From: Bradyrhizobium sp. 195
GTDB lineage: Bacteria; Pseudomonadota; Alphaproteobacteria; Rhizobiales; Xanthobacteraceae
Direction: 5' to 3'
Assembly: GCF_023101665.1 (NCBI RefSeq)
Contig: NZ_CP082161.1
Coordinates: 1,736,001-1,800,000 of the forward strand
Length of the DNA: 64,000 nt
Shown here: positions 20,336 to 29,703 of the stretch, in pieces
Position numbering within the stretch: the first letter of the stretch is position 1
Layout of the letters: the number at the start of each line of letters is the position of its first letter
Position numbers and translations under genes: made by a program
The notes under the pieces: generated by a model
The model's input: only the letters and a program-made list of their open reading frames with translations
Database searches by the model: none
Told to the model about the DNA's origin: nothing

Positions 20336-21574
20336 ATGACAGACTTATCGGTAGAGAACGCTTGCGAGGAGGCTGACATCCCGCTGAGCCGCCTTGATAT
20401 AAGCGAGCCCAAGCGCTTTGAAGATGATACCATTTGGCCTTGTTTCGAGCGGCTGCGAAGGGAAGATCCCGTCCATTATTGCGAAGACAGCCCGTACGGT
20501 CCATATTGGTCGATAACAAAATACCGCGACATCGTAGCCGTGGATTCAAATCACACAATATTCTCGTCAGAGCGAAGCGTCACAATTGTGGACCCGCCGC
20601 GGAAGTATTGGACTCCCAGTTTTATTAAGATGAGTCCTCCTGTCCATGCTCAGCAGCGTAAGACTGTCAGCCCGATCGCGGCATCGGAGAACCTGGCCAA
20701 GCTTGAAGGCTTGATCCGCTCGCGGGTTCGGAAGATCTTGGACGGTTTGCCGCGCAATGATACCTTCAACTGGGTCGATAGAGTCTCGATCGAGTTGACG
20801 ACCCAAATGCTGGCCACGCTGTTCGACTTTCCATTTCAAGATCGACGGCTGCTGACCTACTGGTCGGACGTAGCCGCCTTGAGTCCACAAATGGGCCACC
20901 AGATCGACAGCTGGGAAAAGCGAAAGGCGGTGCTGTCCGAGTGCTTGGACTATTTCACACGGCTTTGGAGCGAACGGGCAAAATCCGAGCCGCGCGCTGA
21001 CCTAATCTCTATGATGGCGCATTCACCGGCGACCCGAAACATGGAGCCATGTGAATTCCTGGGCAACCTCATTCTGCTGATTGTTGGAGGTAACGATACT
21101 ACTCGCAACTCAATTACCGGTGGCGTCTTGTTCATGAGTCAAAATCCGTCCCAACTGCGAAAACTCCGCGATGATGTTTCGCTAGTGCCCGGGGCGGTAT
21201 CCGAGATCATACGATACCAAACGCCTATCGCGCATATGCGCCGAACCGCTGCGGACGATTTCACGATAGGGCACAAGCAAATCAGGCGAGGCGATAAAGT
21301 TGTGATGTGGTACATCTCTGGCAACCGAGACGACGAGGTTATTGCTAGCCCCAACAGCTTCATCATCGATCGGAAAAATGTACGGCAACATCTCTCTTTT
21401 GGCTTTGGGATTCACCGTTGCGTGGGTAGGCATCTTGCAGAGCTGCAGCTGAAAATCCTGTGGCAGGAGATGCTGAAGCGATCTCTGGAGGTAAAGGTGG
21501 TCGGCGAACCGGAGCGAGTTCAATCCAATTTTGTGCACGGTTATTCCGCACTGCCGGTGCAGATTCCAGGTTAG
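20336..21574 (+). CDS. cytochrome P450
   Basis: This 412-aa soluble bacterial cytochrome P450 shows all core motifs: the I-helix oxygen-activation motif GGNDTTRN, the K-helix ExxR (EIIRYQ), and the heme-binding loop FGFGIHRCVG with the thiolate ligand C362. It would need separate ferredoxin and reductase partners, and none is encoded nearby. The general resemblance is to P450s found in rhizobial symbiotic regions, but I cannot assign a CYP subfamily or substrate from memory with confidence. ATG 20336 follows GCGAGA and starts the usual acidic leader; an upstream in-frame start at 20309 is possible. The gene appears intact. Confidence 0.92.
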   Translation: MTDLSVENACEEADIPLSRLDISEPKRFEDDTIWPCFERLRREDPVHYCEDSPYGPYWSITKYRDIVAVDSNHTIFSSERSVTIVDPPRKYWTPSFIKMSPPVHAQQRKTVSPIAASENLAKLEGLIRSRVRKILDGLPRNDTFNWVDRVSIELTTQMLATLFDFPFQDRRLLTYWSDVAALSPQMGHQIDSWEKRKAVLSECLDYFTRLWSERAKSEPRADLISMMAHSPATRNMEPCEFLGNLILLIVGGNDTTRNSITGGVLFMSQNPSQLRKLRDDVSLVPGAVSEIIRYQTPIAHMRRTAADDFTIGHKQIRRGDKVVMWYISGNRDDEVIASPNSFIIDRKNVRQHLSFGFGIHRCVGRHLAELQLKILWQEMLKRSLEVKVVGEPERVQSNFVHGYSALPVQIPG

Positions 21575-22012
21575 TCTCGGTTGCGAGCGACATTCAACAC
21601 TGGTCATATCGTGCAGAACCGGTTAGGACCTCGTGGAGACCAGTTCTCTCGGTAAGTTCACCGGGGTTGCGTTACGGGCGTCTGAGTGTTTTGAAGATTG
21701 CCGCAGGGCCACAGCGTCGCTATCCCGCCGAAGACCTTGGCCGGGCGGTTGCGATACTCATCGCGCCACCGCTGGTACCACCTCCGACGGCCCTCGCTTT
21801 CTGTGTCCTGGTTGTGCTCCGCCGAGCGGCCCTCTCGCCTCGTTCTGGGCGAAACGCTCGCTCGCGTTCACCTTTGGTGGGATGGTGAGCGGATCGGCTC
21901 TCTCCGCGAAGCCCCCTCGACATGCGCGATCCGACGGCCCCGGCAAGGCCATTTTTGGCGGTAGGCTGATCGCGCTTAAGCGCCGTGAGCGGCGCTCTGA
22001 GGCTGTTCGATT
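21575..22012. other. intergenic, no gene recognised
   Basis: Overlapping short frames only. The sequence may include the decayed upstream part of the EAL-domain gene that follows. Confidence 0.35.
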
Positions 22013-22590
22013 GCCCAGATCGACGACCGGGTGCTGATGGAGGCTTGCCGTGAGGCCGCGTCGTGGAACCGACTCTTGAGGATCGCCGTCAACGTCTCGG
22101 CCGCGCAATTCCGGAGGACCTCGATGTGCAAGTCCGCAAGGAGCTGGGCGAAAGCGGGCTGTCGCTGGCCGGCCTCGAGCTCGAGATCACCGTAGGCGTG
22201 CTGATCGAGGATGTCGCGCGCGAAGAAGACGATGCAATCGCTCAAGAGCCTCAGCATCCTGATCGCGCTGGACGACTTCGGGACCGGGTATTCCTCGTTG
22301 TCCTAAATCGAGGCCTTCCCTCTCGACCGGATCAAGATCTATCGGGCATTCGTTGCCTCGGTTGGACAGAACGAGCGATCGTTGGCCATCGTTCGCGCTG
22401 TCATCGGGCTCGCTCAGGGTGTTGGTGTGCCGGTGCTTGCTGAAGGGATCGAAACGAAGGTCCAAATGTCGCTCCTTGTCCAGGAGGGCTGCGATGAGAT
22501 TCAAGGCTACTTGATTGGACGCCCGCAGCGTCTTGCGGCGGAAAGTCGGTCCAAGCCGAGGGTCCTATTTCTCGTCCAGTCGGCCTCATA
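22013..22590 (+). pseudogene. EAL-domain (c-di-GMP phosphodiesterase) relic
   Basis: Three plus-strand frames together rebuild most of an EAL domain. VLMEACREAASW and LRIAVNVSAAQFR come first; GLSLAGLELEIT, in another frame, leads to a degraded metal-binding stretch; then RIALDDFGTGYSSLS and finally ERSLAIVRAVIGLA plus VPVLAEGIETKVQ up to about 22590. EAL proteins hydrolyse cyclic di-GMP. Here at least two frameshifts interrupt the domain, one strand motif (LEIT rather than LEIT-E) is damaged, and no GGDEF or sensor part is recognisable upstream, so it is a dead fragment. Its last piece (22382-22590) is open but lacks catalytic residues. Confidence 0.75.
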
Positions 22591-22890
22591 GGGGAGATTG
22601 CGGCGGGCTCGACAAAGCTGTCTTCAGGATTCGGCATTGAAGGAGCCGGATTGAGATCCAGATCAGGGTCACTGGTGCGAGAGCTGCCAGCAGGCCAGTG
22701 CCGCGAAAATCAGGATGATCTACAGGACGTCAACATCCAGCGCCGCATTCGCCTGCGCGCACGGTAACGTCGGGCCGGCTGCTAGTTGGTCGTTTTGGGC
22801 TTCAACTCCGCCGCAGCAGTTGGCACACGTTTTGGCAACTCTGATCCTCTTGGCCGGAAACGCAGCCCGCGGCTTGATTGCGGCAAGAAA
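22591..22890. other. boundary DNA before the fix block
   Basis: No gene seen. The sequence changes from moderate-GC decayed DNA to the GC-rich fix block at about 22.85 kb. Confidence 0.35.
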
Positions 22891-22917
22891 GGCCCGCCGA
22901 AATGCGTTCGGCGGGCC
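22891..22917 (-). terminator. intrinsic terminator of fixK2
   Basis: A perfect 11-bp stem (GGCCCGCCGAA and its complement) with a 5-nt loop lies 37 bp beyond the fixK2 stop. Read on the minus strand it is followed by a T-rich CTTTCTTG tract. This fits a Rho-independent terminator for fixK2. Confidence 0.85.
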
Positions 22918-22953
22918 AAGTCGGAGAGGAGAAACGCGGCCGGGTGAAAGCGA

Positions 22954-23652
22954 TCAGGCATCGAGATTGTGCAGGCGCTGGCGGTTGCGCAGCACGATCT
23001 GGCGGGCGCCGGAGAAGCCGAGTATGCGCTTTGCGTGAAGCTGCGAGAGCGCGCGCGACACGGTCTCGAGCGTGAGGCCGAGATAGTCGCCGATATCGCG
23101 CCGACACATCGGCAGTGCCATCATGCCGGCGACGGCGAGGCGGCGATCCATTTCGAGCAGGAAGGTTGCAACACGCTCCATCGCCGTCTTGCGCCCCAGC
23201 AGCAACATGTGATCTTCGGCGTGACGCAGCTCGCCCGCCGTCATGACCCAGAGCTTGCGCGCGACCTGTACGTCGATGCTGGCGGACCTTTCGAGGCTGG
23301 CTCGCTCCACGAGGCGTAGGCTGGTGGCGATAATCGCTTCGGCCGCAAGGCGATGCGTCTGGCCGGGTTCGAGGCCGAACACGTCACCGGGAAGATGGAA
23401 GGAGCCGATCTGGCGGCGGCCGTCGCAGAGCAGCTTGTAGCTGCGCACCGCGCCGGTGATGACCTGGTAGACATATTCGGCCGGCTCGTCCTCGCCGTAG
23501 ATCTCCTCGTCCTTGCGGTAGGAGAATTCCGTGGCGACGAGGCCGACATGGCCGGTGATCGCGCCGAACTGGTCGCAGACGGGATGGGCGGCGGCAATCT
23601 TGCGACCGATCTGGGTGTTGATCGGCTGGGTGTTGATCGGCTGGGTTAGCAT
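22954..23652 (-). CDS. fixK2: CRP/FNR-type regulator FixK2
   Basis: This 232-aa activator of microaerobic and symbiotic genes has an N-terminal cyclic-nucleotide-binding-like beta roll without the cysteine cluster of FNR, a long dimerisation helix, and a C-terminal helix-turn-helix (RRDIGDYLGLTLETVSRAL). Starting at the second ATG (23652), which has GGAG 8 nt upstream, gives 232 aa and places a cysteine at 183, the redox-sensitive position described for Bradyrhizobium FixK2. The first ATG (23661) has almost no space for a ribosome binding site. A tandem QPINT duplication is visible at residues 4-13. FixK2 binds TTGA-N6-TCAA-type sites; such sites lie before fixN and fixG in this window. It is probably activated by FixJ~P. 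A deleted second fixK-like copy sits at 36.1-36.7 kb. Confidence 0.97.
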   Translation of the reverse strand: MLTQPINTQPINTQIGRKIAAAHPVCDQFGAITGHVGLVATEFSYRKDEEIYGEDEPAEYVYQVITGAVRSYKLLCDGRRQIGSFHLPGDVFGLEPGQTHRLAAEAIIATSLRLVERASLERSASIDVQVARKLWVMTAGELRHAEDHMLLLGRKTAMERVATFLLEMDRRLAVAGMMALPMCRRDIGDYLGLTLETVSRALSQLHAKRILGFSGARQIVLRNRQRLHNLDA

Positions 23653-23728
23653 CTGCGCCATCTCCGTTGTGATGACGCTTTGGTACGCGGTATCGGGTGC
23701 TTCGAAAATTTCGCGAGATATCTTAAGG

Positions 23729-23750
23729 GGGATTCCTTACGTAGAATCCC
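23729..23750 (-). promoter_or_regulatory. candidate FixJ site in the fixK2 promoter
   Basis: Between the receiver gene and fixK2 there is an inverted repeat GGGATTC-8 nt-GAATCCC. On the minus strand its centre reads TACGTAAGGAATCCC, which resembles FixJ-binding sequences. It lies 77 bp upstream of the fixK2 start, a sensible activator position. Assignment is by resemblance and context. Confidence 0.5.
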
Positions 23751-23755
23751 GCAGG

Positions 23756-24172
23756 TCAATTTCCGCGGCTGTTCTGGATGGCGTGGCGGATGCGCTTGAC
23801 CAGGTTTTCATCGAGAAGCGGCTTCAAAACCACGTCTTTTACGCCCGCTGCGGCGGCACGGGCCGAGATGTTCTCGTCCGGATAGCCGGTGATCAGGATC
23901 ACGGGGGTCGCGCCGTCAGACTGGCGCAGGCGGCCGGCCAGCTCGATGCCGTTGATGTCGGGCATCTTGTAGTCGATCACGTAGCAGTCCGCCCCCGGCG
24001 CGCCGCTGGCATTGAGCAGCGCCGTGCCGCTCCTGAAGGTCCGCACGGCAAAGCCGTCGGTCTCCAGCAGGAACTGCAGGGACCCCAGGACGGCAGCGTC
24101 GTCGTCCACCACAATCACGATAGGTTTTGTGGGGGACGGCAGCCGCTCACCATGCGGGCTAATCTCAATCAT
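23756..24172 (-). CDS. single-domain response regulator (FrrA-like)
   Basis: This 138-aa stand-alone receiver domain has the acidic pocket VVDDD (22-25), phospho-acceptor D67 in YVIDYKMPD, the switch region ILITGYPD and the conserved lysine in VVLKPL. There is no output domain. Its place between fixJ and fixK2 matches the FixLJ-controlled single-domain regulator gene of Bradyrhizobium (called frrA in B. diazoefficiens). It could compete for or accept phosphate from FixL or another kinase. It follows fixJ by about 44 bp on the same strand and may be cotranscribed with it. Intact. Confidence 0.88.
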   Translation of the reverse strand: MIEISPHGERLPSPTKPIVIVVDDDAAVLGSLQFLLETDGFAVRTFRSGTALLNASGAPGADCYVIDYKMPDINGIELAGRLRQSDGATPVILITGYPDENISARAAAAGVKDVVLKPLLDENLVKRIRHAIQNSRGN

Positions 24173-24216
24173 GCGGCTTGGTTAGCATAGCGCCGCGGGC
24201 GGGCCCTTGACCTGTC

Positions 24217-24834
24217 TCAATCCTTCAGCATGCCGGCCCGCATCGCCAGCCGCACCAGTTCCGACAGGCTGCCCGCCTGCATCTTCGTCATCACGTTGGC
24301 CCGGTACACCTCGATGGTGCGCGGGCTGATGTCGTATTCGCGGGCGATCAGCTTGTTGGAGAGGCCCGCGATCAGCCCCTCCATGACCTGGCGCTCCCTG
24401 GGACTCAAGGAGGCGACGCGCGCGGTGACGTCCTGCGAGATGGCCTCGTTCTTGGCCGCCGGCTCGGCCCGGCGGATCGCCGATTCGATCATGCTGGTGA
24501 GGCGGTCGTCCTCGAACGGCTTCTCGAGAAAGTCGACCGCGCCGAGCTTCATCGCCTCGACCGCGAGGGGCACGTCGCCATGGCCGGTCATGATCAGGAT
24601 CGGGAACGGGCTTTGCTGCGCCTTCATCCGCTTCAATAGCTCGATCCCGCCGAGGCCCGGCATGCGGATGTCCGAGACTACGCAGCCGAAGGCGAGGCCG
24701 GGCAGGGCGCCGAGGAAGCCTTGCGCATTGTCGAATAGGGTGACGCCGAAGCCGCAGGAATCCAGCAGGAAGTTCAGCGAGTCCCGCATCGCCTCGTCGT
24801 CGTCGATGACGTAGACATGTCCCTTGGTTGTCAT
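24217..24834 (-). CDS. fixJ: response regulator FixJ
   Basis: This 205-aa two-domain response regulator has a receiver (about 1-120) with acidic pocket DDDE, phospho-acceptor D55 in VVSDIRMPG, T/S switch in ILIMTGHGD and the lysine in FLEKPF; a short linker; and a LuxR/FixJ-type helix-turn-helix (about 140-200) with LSPRERQVMEGL and SPRTIEVYRANVMTKM. FixL phosphorylates it under low oxygen, and it then dimerises and activates fixK2. The gene begins 3 nt after the fixL stop, so the two are almost certainly one transcript and translationally coupled. Length and motifs are canonical. Confidence 0.98.
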   Translation of the reverse strand: MTTKGHVYVIDDDEAMRDSLNFLLDSCGFGVTLFDNAQGFLGALPGLAFGCVVSDIRMPGLGGIELLKRMKAQQSPFPILIMTGHGDVPLAVEAMKLGAVDFLEKPFEDDRLTSMIESAIRRAEPAAKNEAISQDVTARVASLSPRERQVMEGLIAGLSNKLIAREYDISPRTIEVYRANVMTKMQAGSLSELVRLAMRAGMLKD

Positions 24835-24837
24835 GAA

Positions 24838-26355
24838 TCAGTTCTCGTCGGCTGCCGGGAGGGTGAAGCGGAATGTCGCGCCGCCCGACGCGTTGCTCTC
24901 GGCCCACATGCGGCCGCCGTGAGCCTCTATGATCGAGCGGCTGATGGACAGTCCCACGCCCATGCCGGTGTCTTTGGTGGTGAAGAAGGTCTGGAATAGG
25001 TTTGGCATGACGTCGTCCCGGAAACCGGAGCCGGTGTCGGAGACCTCGACCTCGATCATGCCAGCGCCGACGCGGGTATTGGCGAGGACGAGCTCGCGCC
25101 GTGGCGACTGCGCCATCGCCTCCAGCGCGTTGCGGAACAGATTGACCAGCACCTGCTGGATCTGCACCCGGTCGGCGAGCACGAGATCGGCGTTGGGATC
25201 GAGGCTGAAGCGAAGCTGAACGCTCTGCTCGCGGGCGCCGGCAAGCCCAAGCGCGCCGGCTTCCTCGATCAGCTTGGACAGGCTCTCGACCCGCTTCTCG
25301 GACTCGCCGCGAGACACGAAGTCGCGTAAGCGCCGGATGATCTGGCCGGCGCGCAACGCCTGTTCGGCGGCGCGGTCCAGCGCGCTTTCGATCTTCCGTG
25401 TGTTCGGATCGCTGCTGCCGGCGAGCAGCCGTCGCGAGCCCTTCATATAATTGCTGATCGCCGCCAGCGGCTGGTTGAGCTCGTGGGCGAGCGCAGAGGC
25501 CATCTCGCCCATCGCGGTCAGCCGCGAGACATGGACGAGCTCGGACTGCAATTCCTGGAGCCGCGCCTGGGTCTGTTGATGCTCGGTGAGGTCGCGGATG
25601 AATCCGGTGAAATAAGGCTCGGCGCCCGACTGCATCTCGCCGATCGCCAGATGCATCGGAAAGGTGGTTCCGTCGCGGCGCTTGCCTGTCACGATACGCC
25701 CGATGCCGATGATATGCGGATCTCCGGTGGTGCGGTAGCGCGCGATGTAGCCGTCGTGGCGGGTGCGGTCGGGCTCAGGCATCAGGATGCTGACGTTCTG
25801 GCCGATGGCCTCCTGCTCGGGCCAGCCGAACAGGCGCTCGGCCGCCGTGCTGAAGAGCTGGATGATGCCCTGGCCGTCGATGACGATCATTGCATCAGGA
25901 ATGGTGTGAAGGATCGAGCGGAGGTGGGTCTCACGCGTGCGCAGGGCTTCCTCGACCTGTTTCTCCTCGTTGACGTCGAGAAAGATGCCGCTGAGATGGC
26001 GGGCGGCACCGGCGTCGTCCCGAATGAGACCTGCCCGGGCGCGAATCCAGCGCCCCAGGCCTGAGGCATTGGCAACTCTGAAGGATACGTCGAAGCCGCC
26101 GCCGTGGTCGACGACATGCTCGATCGCGCTCTCCACGCGCGCGCGGTCCGCGGGACCCAGGCGCGAGAGAAGGAGCTCATAGCTCGCCGGTTGATTCCGT
26201 TCGATGCCCAGCAGCATTCTGGCGGTTGCCGACCACTCCAGCTCGCGCGTCCAGAGATCGAGATCCCAGGTGCCGACGCCAAAGCCTTCGATCCGGACGC
26301 CGAAATGCTCGCCGCGAGCGTCGTCTGGCTGATGCGTTACGCGGCTCGGCGACAA
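24838..26355 (-). CDS. fixL: oxygen-sensing histidine kinase FixL
   Basis: This 505-aa kinase has two PAS domains, the second of which binds heme, followed by HisKA and HATPase_c. The numbering that results from the TTG at 26355 (GGGAG upstream) puts the proximal heme ligand at H200, the oxygen-relay arginine at R220 and the phosphorylated histidine at H291 (ALAHELNQP), exactly as in Bradyrhizobium FixL. Upstream in-frame codons up to 26457 would add 34 residues without homology. Oxygen bound to the heme inhibits the kinase; deoxy-FixL phosphorylates FixJ. No membrane segments are seen, consistent with the soluble bradyrhizobial form. N, G1 and G2 boxes are intact (LFRNALEAM, DTGSGF, GMGVGLSIS). 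Confidence 0.97.
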   Translation of the reverse strand: MSPSRVTHQPDDARGEHFGVRIEGFGVGTWDLDLWTRELEWSATARMLLGIERNQPASYELLLSRLGPADRARVESAIEHVVDHGGGFDVSFRVANASGLGRWIRARAGLIRDDAGAARHLSGIFLDVNEEKQVEEALRTRETHLRSILHTIPDAMIVIDGQGIIQLFSTAAERLFGWPEQEAIGQNVSILMPEPDRTRHDGYIARYRTTGDPHIIGIGRIVTGKRRDGTTFPMHLAIGEMQSGAEPYFTGFIRDLTEHQQTQARLQELQSELVHVSRLTAMGEMASALAHELNQPLAAISNYMKGSRRLLAGSSDPNTRKIESALDRAAEQALRAGQIIRRLRDFVSRGESEKRVESLSKLIEEAGALGLAGAREQSVQLRFSLDPNADLVLADRVQIQQVLVNLFRNALEAMAQSPRRELVLANTRVGAGMIEVEVSDTGSGFRDDVMPNLFQTFFTTKDTGMGVGLSISRSIIEAHGGRMWAESNASGGATFRFTLPAADEN

Positions 26356-26543
26356 GCTATTGCTCCCATTCTCCCGCGGCGGGGTCCCGTGGCGGCAATT
26401 TCGCCCAAGGCCGTACCGGAGGCAAGTTCGGATGTCTGACTGGCGGATTTCTCCCAACTGGCCGGCGAAAATTGATCTACCTCATCCTGCCTTGCGTCGG
26501 CGCGGCTAGATTTCCACAGCAACGTACTGCCCGGAGGCTCCCG

Positions 26544-27369
26544 ATGACATATGCGACCCTTGGTGGTCAGCCTGGCGCTCGATCAGCCCAACGAGGCGCG
26601 TCTTCAGGTCGCGGGCGAACTCGCCGAGCGGTTCGAGCTGTCGGCGTTGCCGCGGCGCAGTTCGCTCCGCCGCTCTATTTCGCAGATGGCGCCGAGGCCC
26701 TAGGGCTGATTGATCGGGAGCAGGCTTTCGTCAGGAAGGCCTTGCCGAGCTGGAGGCGCAAATCCGCGCCGCGACGAAGGCGCGCGGCGGACACTCGGAA
26801 TGGCGCAGCGCCGTGGATTTTCCCAGGCGGTTTGTCCTGGCGCAGGTGCGGTGCGCCGACATCGTCGTCAGCGGCGGATATAGCCCGCTTTCTCCGATGC
26901 CTTTTCGCTTGCAAGCCCGAAGGATCTGGTAATGCAGGCTGGCCGGCCGCCCCTGATGGTAACCGACGGAGTCAACTGGCTCGATCTGCGTAGCGTGCTC
27001 ATAGTCTGGAAGGACGCGCCCGAGGCACGGCGGGCGGTTGTCGATGCATTGCCGAGGCTGCGCAAGGCGAAGGACATAACCATCGTCGAGCTTCCGGAAG
27101 ACGCTGGCGACGGCTCGGCCGCGATGGGGCGCGTCACGGACGTTACCGCATGGCTCGCTCGCCACGGCCTCGCTGCGATCGCGCGCATCCCGGAAGCCGC
27201 GAGAAACCAAACCGCCGCCGCGCAATTAGAGAAGATCGTCTATAACATCGGCGCCGGCTTGATCGTCGCTGGCGCCTACGGTCATTCGCGCTTCCGCGAG
27301 CTGATCCTCGGCGGCGCCACGCATCATCTGATGACGCAATCGGCCAGCTGCGTGTTGCTGTCGCACTGA
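26544..27369 (+). pseudogene. universal stress protein gene with multiple frameshifts
   Basis: The region encodes a UspA-type protein of about 275 codons, but the reading frame changes at least four times. From ATG 26544 the start MTYATL must shift to VVSLALDQPNEARLQ, return at AAAQFAPPLYFADG, shift again to LAELEAQIRAATKARG, and again to AFSDAFSLASPKDLVMQ. The last 145 codons (26932-27369) are open and end with the USP ATP-loop-like GAGLIVAGAYGHSRFREL. In other Bradyrhizobium genomes a Usp gene sits at this place between fixL and the CBS gene. Either the copy is decaying or this stretch holds sequencing errors; all changes look like single-base indels. The intact C-terminal half might still be translated. 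Confidence 0.8.
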
Positions 27370-27406
27370 CGGCCGGCGAATCCAGACCAATCGAGGAGGA
27401 CGCGCC

Positions 27407-27832
27407 GTGTACAAGTTTCTTGAACAGACCGTCGGCGGCTACATGACACGCAACGTACGGACGGCTCAGTGCGATCTCGACCTGCTCGAGCTCAGCGAGA
27501 TGTTCGAGCGCGACGATTTCAACTCCTATCCAGTCGAGGATGACGGGCAGGTGGTCGGCATCGTCACCAAATTCGACATCCTGAAGTGTTTCGCCTTCAC
27601 GCCGAGCCAGATGCTGCCGCGCTATCCCGACCTGATGAGCCGCAAGATCGGCGACGTCATGACGCCCGAGTTCAGCTATGTCAGCCCCGACACAAGGCTG
27701 ACGCGCGTGCTCCAGATCATGGTCGAGCATCGCATCAGGAGCATCATCGTGCTCGACGGCGCACAGACGCTGGTCGGCATCATCGCCCGCGAGGACGTCA
27801 TCGCGGCGCTCAAGGCCACCGCGCGGGACTGA
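27407..27832 (+). CDS. CBS-domain protein
   Basis: This 141-aa protein is made of a pair of CBS motifs (about 10-65 and 80-138), with VGIVTKFDIL closing the first and VGIIAREDVIAAL closing the second. Paired CBS domains usually bind adenosyl nucleotides and sense energy state. The GTG start at 27407 has a strong GAGGAGGA site upstream. Its constant position between fixL and fixN in bradyrhizobia suggests a regulatory or energy-sensing role in microaerobic growth, but no function is established from sequence. It lies 37 bp after the Usp relic and could have been cotranscribed with it. Confidence 0.9.
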   Translation: MYKFLEQTVGGYMTRNVRTAQCDLDLLELSEMFERDDFNSYPVEDDGQVVGIVTKFDILKCFAFTPSQMLPRYPDLMSRKIGDVMTPEFSYVSPDTRLTRVLQIMVEHRIRSIIVLDGAQTLVGIIAREDVIAALKATARD

Positions 27833-27973
27833 CGAAGCTGCCTTGATTCCCGCGATTTCAAGCTCCGTGATTTCCCGGAGGCAATGCTTCGTGGTGTGCG
27901 CCGTGCCGTGCGCAAGCAATTGATACTACTCCCTGATCCGCATCGGTCTCACTCAACGGAAATCCACTTGTCT

Positions 27974-27987
27974 TGATTTCAATCAAT
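27974..27987. promoter_or_regulatory. FixK box upstream of fixNOQP
   Basis: TTGATTTCAATCAA is a perfect TTGAT-N4-ATCAA palindrome, the FixK/FNR-type site. It is centred about 62 bp upstream of the fixN ATG, so the transcript probably starts within the short leader and is FixK2-activated. Confidence 0.93.
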
Positions 27988-28042
27988 TCCCCGCCAGCGT
28001 GAATGTGGTTTCTGGCCTTGTGTTCTTTCAGAGAGAATCCGC

Positions 28043-29692
28043 ATGAGCCAGCCCTCCATCTCCAAATCCATGACCTTCGGTGAAAGCGGCCTGGCGGCGT
28101 TGTTCGCGGTCACCGCCTTTCTCTGCGTGATTGCCGCGGCCAAGGCGCTCGATGCGCCCTTCGCCTTCCACGCCGCGCTGAGCGCGGTGGCGAGCCTGGC
28201 TGTGGTGTTCTGCATCATCAACCGCTGCTACGATCGGCCGGCGGCGCTGCCGCCTGCCGAGATCAACGGCCGCCCCAACTACAGCATGGGCCCGATCAAG
28301 TTCTCCTCCTTCATGGCGATGTTCTGGGGCATCGCCGGTTTCCTCGTCGGCCTCATCATCGCCTCGCAACTGGCGTGGCCCGCACTGAATTTCGATTTGC
28401 CCTGGACCAGCTTCGGCCGCTTGCGGCCGCTGCACACCTCGGCCGTGATCTTCGCCTTCGGCGGCAACGTGCTGCTCGCGACATCCTTCTACGTCGTTCA
28501 GAAGAGCTGCCGCGTGCGCCTTGCGGGCGATCTCGCGCCCTGGTTCGTTGTCGTCGGATACAACTTCTTCATCCTGGTCGCCGGCACGGGCTATCTGCTC
28601 GGCGTCACCCAGTCCAAGGAATATGCCGAGCCGGAATGGTACGCCGATCTCTTGCTGACCATCGTCTGGGTGACCTATCTGCTCGTCTTCCTTGTCACGA
28701 TCATCAAGCGCAAGGAACCGCACATCTTCGTCGCGAACTGGTTCTATCTCGCCTTCATCGTGACGATCGCGGTGCTGCATCTCGGCAACAATCCCGCGCT
28801 CCCCGTTTCGGTGTTCGGCTCGAAGTCCTATGTCGCCTGGGGTGGCATCCAGGACGCCATGTTCCAGTGGTGGTACGGCCACAACGCGGTCGGCTTCTTC
28901 CTCACCGCCGGCTTCCTCGCCATCATGTACTACTTCATCCCGAAGCGTGCCGAGCGGCCGATCTATTCCTACCGTCTCTCGATCATTCACTTCTGGGCGC
29001 TGATCTTTCTCTATATCTGGGCCGGTCCGCATCATCTGCACTACACGGCGCTGCCGGACTGGACGCAGACGCTCGGCATGACCTTCTCGATCATGCTGTG
29101 GATGCCCTCTTGGGGCGGCATGATCAACGGCCTGATGACGCTGTCGGGGGCCTGGGACAAGCTGCGCACCGATCCCGTGCTGCGCATGCTCGTCGTCTCC
29201 GTCGCCTTCTACGGCATGGCCACCTTCGAGGGTCCGATGATGTCGATCAAGGTGGTCAATTCGCTCAGCCACTACACCGACTGGACCATCGGCCATGTGC
29301 ACGCCGGCGCGCTCGGCTGGGTCGGCTTCGTCTCCTTCGGCGCGCTCTATTGCCTGGTGCCGTGGGTCTGGAATCGCAAGGGCCTCTACAGCCTGAAGCT
29401 CGTCAACTGGCACTTCTGGATCGCCACTCTCGGCATCGTCCTCTACATCTCGGCGATGTGGGTGTCCGGCATCCTCCAGGGGCTGATGTGGCGCGCCTAC
29501 ACCTCGCTCGGCTTCCTCGAATATTCCTTCATCGAGACCGTCGAGGCGATGCATCCCTTCTACATCATCCGTGCGGCCGGCGGCGGGCTGTTCCTGATCG
29601 GCTCACTTATCATGGCCTACAATCTCTGGATGACCGTTCGCGTCGGCGAGGCGGAAGTCCAGATGCCCGTCGCTCTTCAGCCGGCGGAATGA
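28043..29692 (+). CDS. fixN: cbb3-type cytochrome c oxidase subunit I (FixN/CcoN)
   Basis: This 549-aa polytopic inner-membrane protein is the catalytic heme-copper subunit of the high-affinity cbb3 oxidase, which reduces oxygen to water at nanomolar oxygen in bacteroids. About 12-14 hydrophobic helices are visible, with the ligand-rich stretches [12 protein letters not shown] (low-spin heme), [12 protein letters not shown] (CuB/heme b3 helix), GPHHLHYTA (CuB histidine pair) and [11 protein letters not shown] (b3/low-spin axial histidines). Length is normal for the family. ATG 28043 follows AGAGAGAAT. First gene of fixNOQP, 11 bp before fixO, under the FixK box at 27974. Confidence 0.97.
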   Translation: MSQPSISKSMTFGESGLAALFAVTAFLCVIAAAKALDAPFAFHAALSAVASLAVVFCIINRCYDRPAALPPAEINGRPNYSMGPIKFSSFMAMFWGIAGFLVGLIIASQLAWPALNFDLPWTSFGRLRPLHTSAVIFAFGGNVLLATSFYVVQKSCRVRLAGDLAPWFVVVGYNFFILVAGTGYLLGVTQSKEYAEPEWYADLLLTIVWVTYLLVFLVTIIKRKEPHIFVANWFYLAFIVTIAVLHLGNNPALPVSVFGSKSYVAWGGIQDAMFQWWYGHNAVGFFLTAGFLAIMYYFIPKRAERPIYSYRLSIIHFWALIFLYIWAGPHHLHYTALPDWTQTLGMTFSIMLWMPSWGGMINGLMTLSGAWDKLRTDPVLRMLVVSVAFYGMATFEGPMMSIKVVNSLSHYTDWTIGHVHAGALGWVGFVSFGALYCLVPWVWNRKGLYSLKLVNWHFWIATLGIVLYISAMWVSGILQGLMWRAYTSLGFLEYSFIETVEAMHPFYIIRAAGGGLFLIGSLIMAYNLWMTVRVGEAEVQMPVALQPAE

Positions 29693-29703
29693 GGAGCTTC
29701 CCC

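Noticed and set aside
22954..23661. FixK2 start at the first ATG (235 aa)
   Set aside because: The Shine-Dalgarno-like GGAG abuts this ATG; the ATG three codons later has proper spacing and gives the known 232-aa length with C183.
24182..24907. 241-codon minus-strand frame overlapping fixJ
   Set aside because: Shadow frame of fixJ with Arg/Pro-rich composition; FixJ motifs lie in the frame at 24217-24834.
28028..29554. 508-codon open frame antisense to fixN
   Set aside because: GC-rich third positions of fixN suppress stops on the other strand; the antisense product is a charged, low-complexity sequence without family resemblance. The same applies to long antisense frames opposite fixO, fixP, fixG and fixI.
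28375..29700. Long plus-strand frame overlapping fixN and running into fixO
   Set aside because: Arg/His-rich shadow of fixN that merely joins the fixO frame; fixO starts at ATG 29704.
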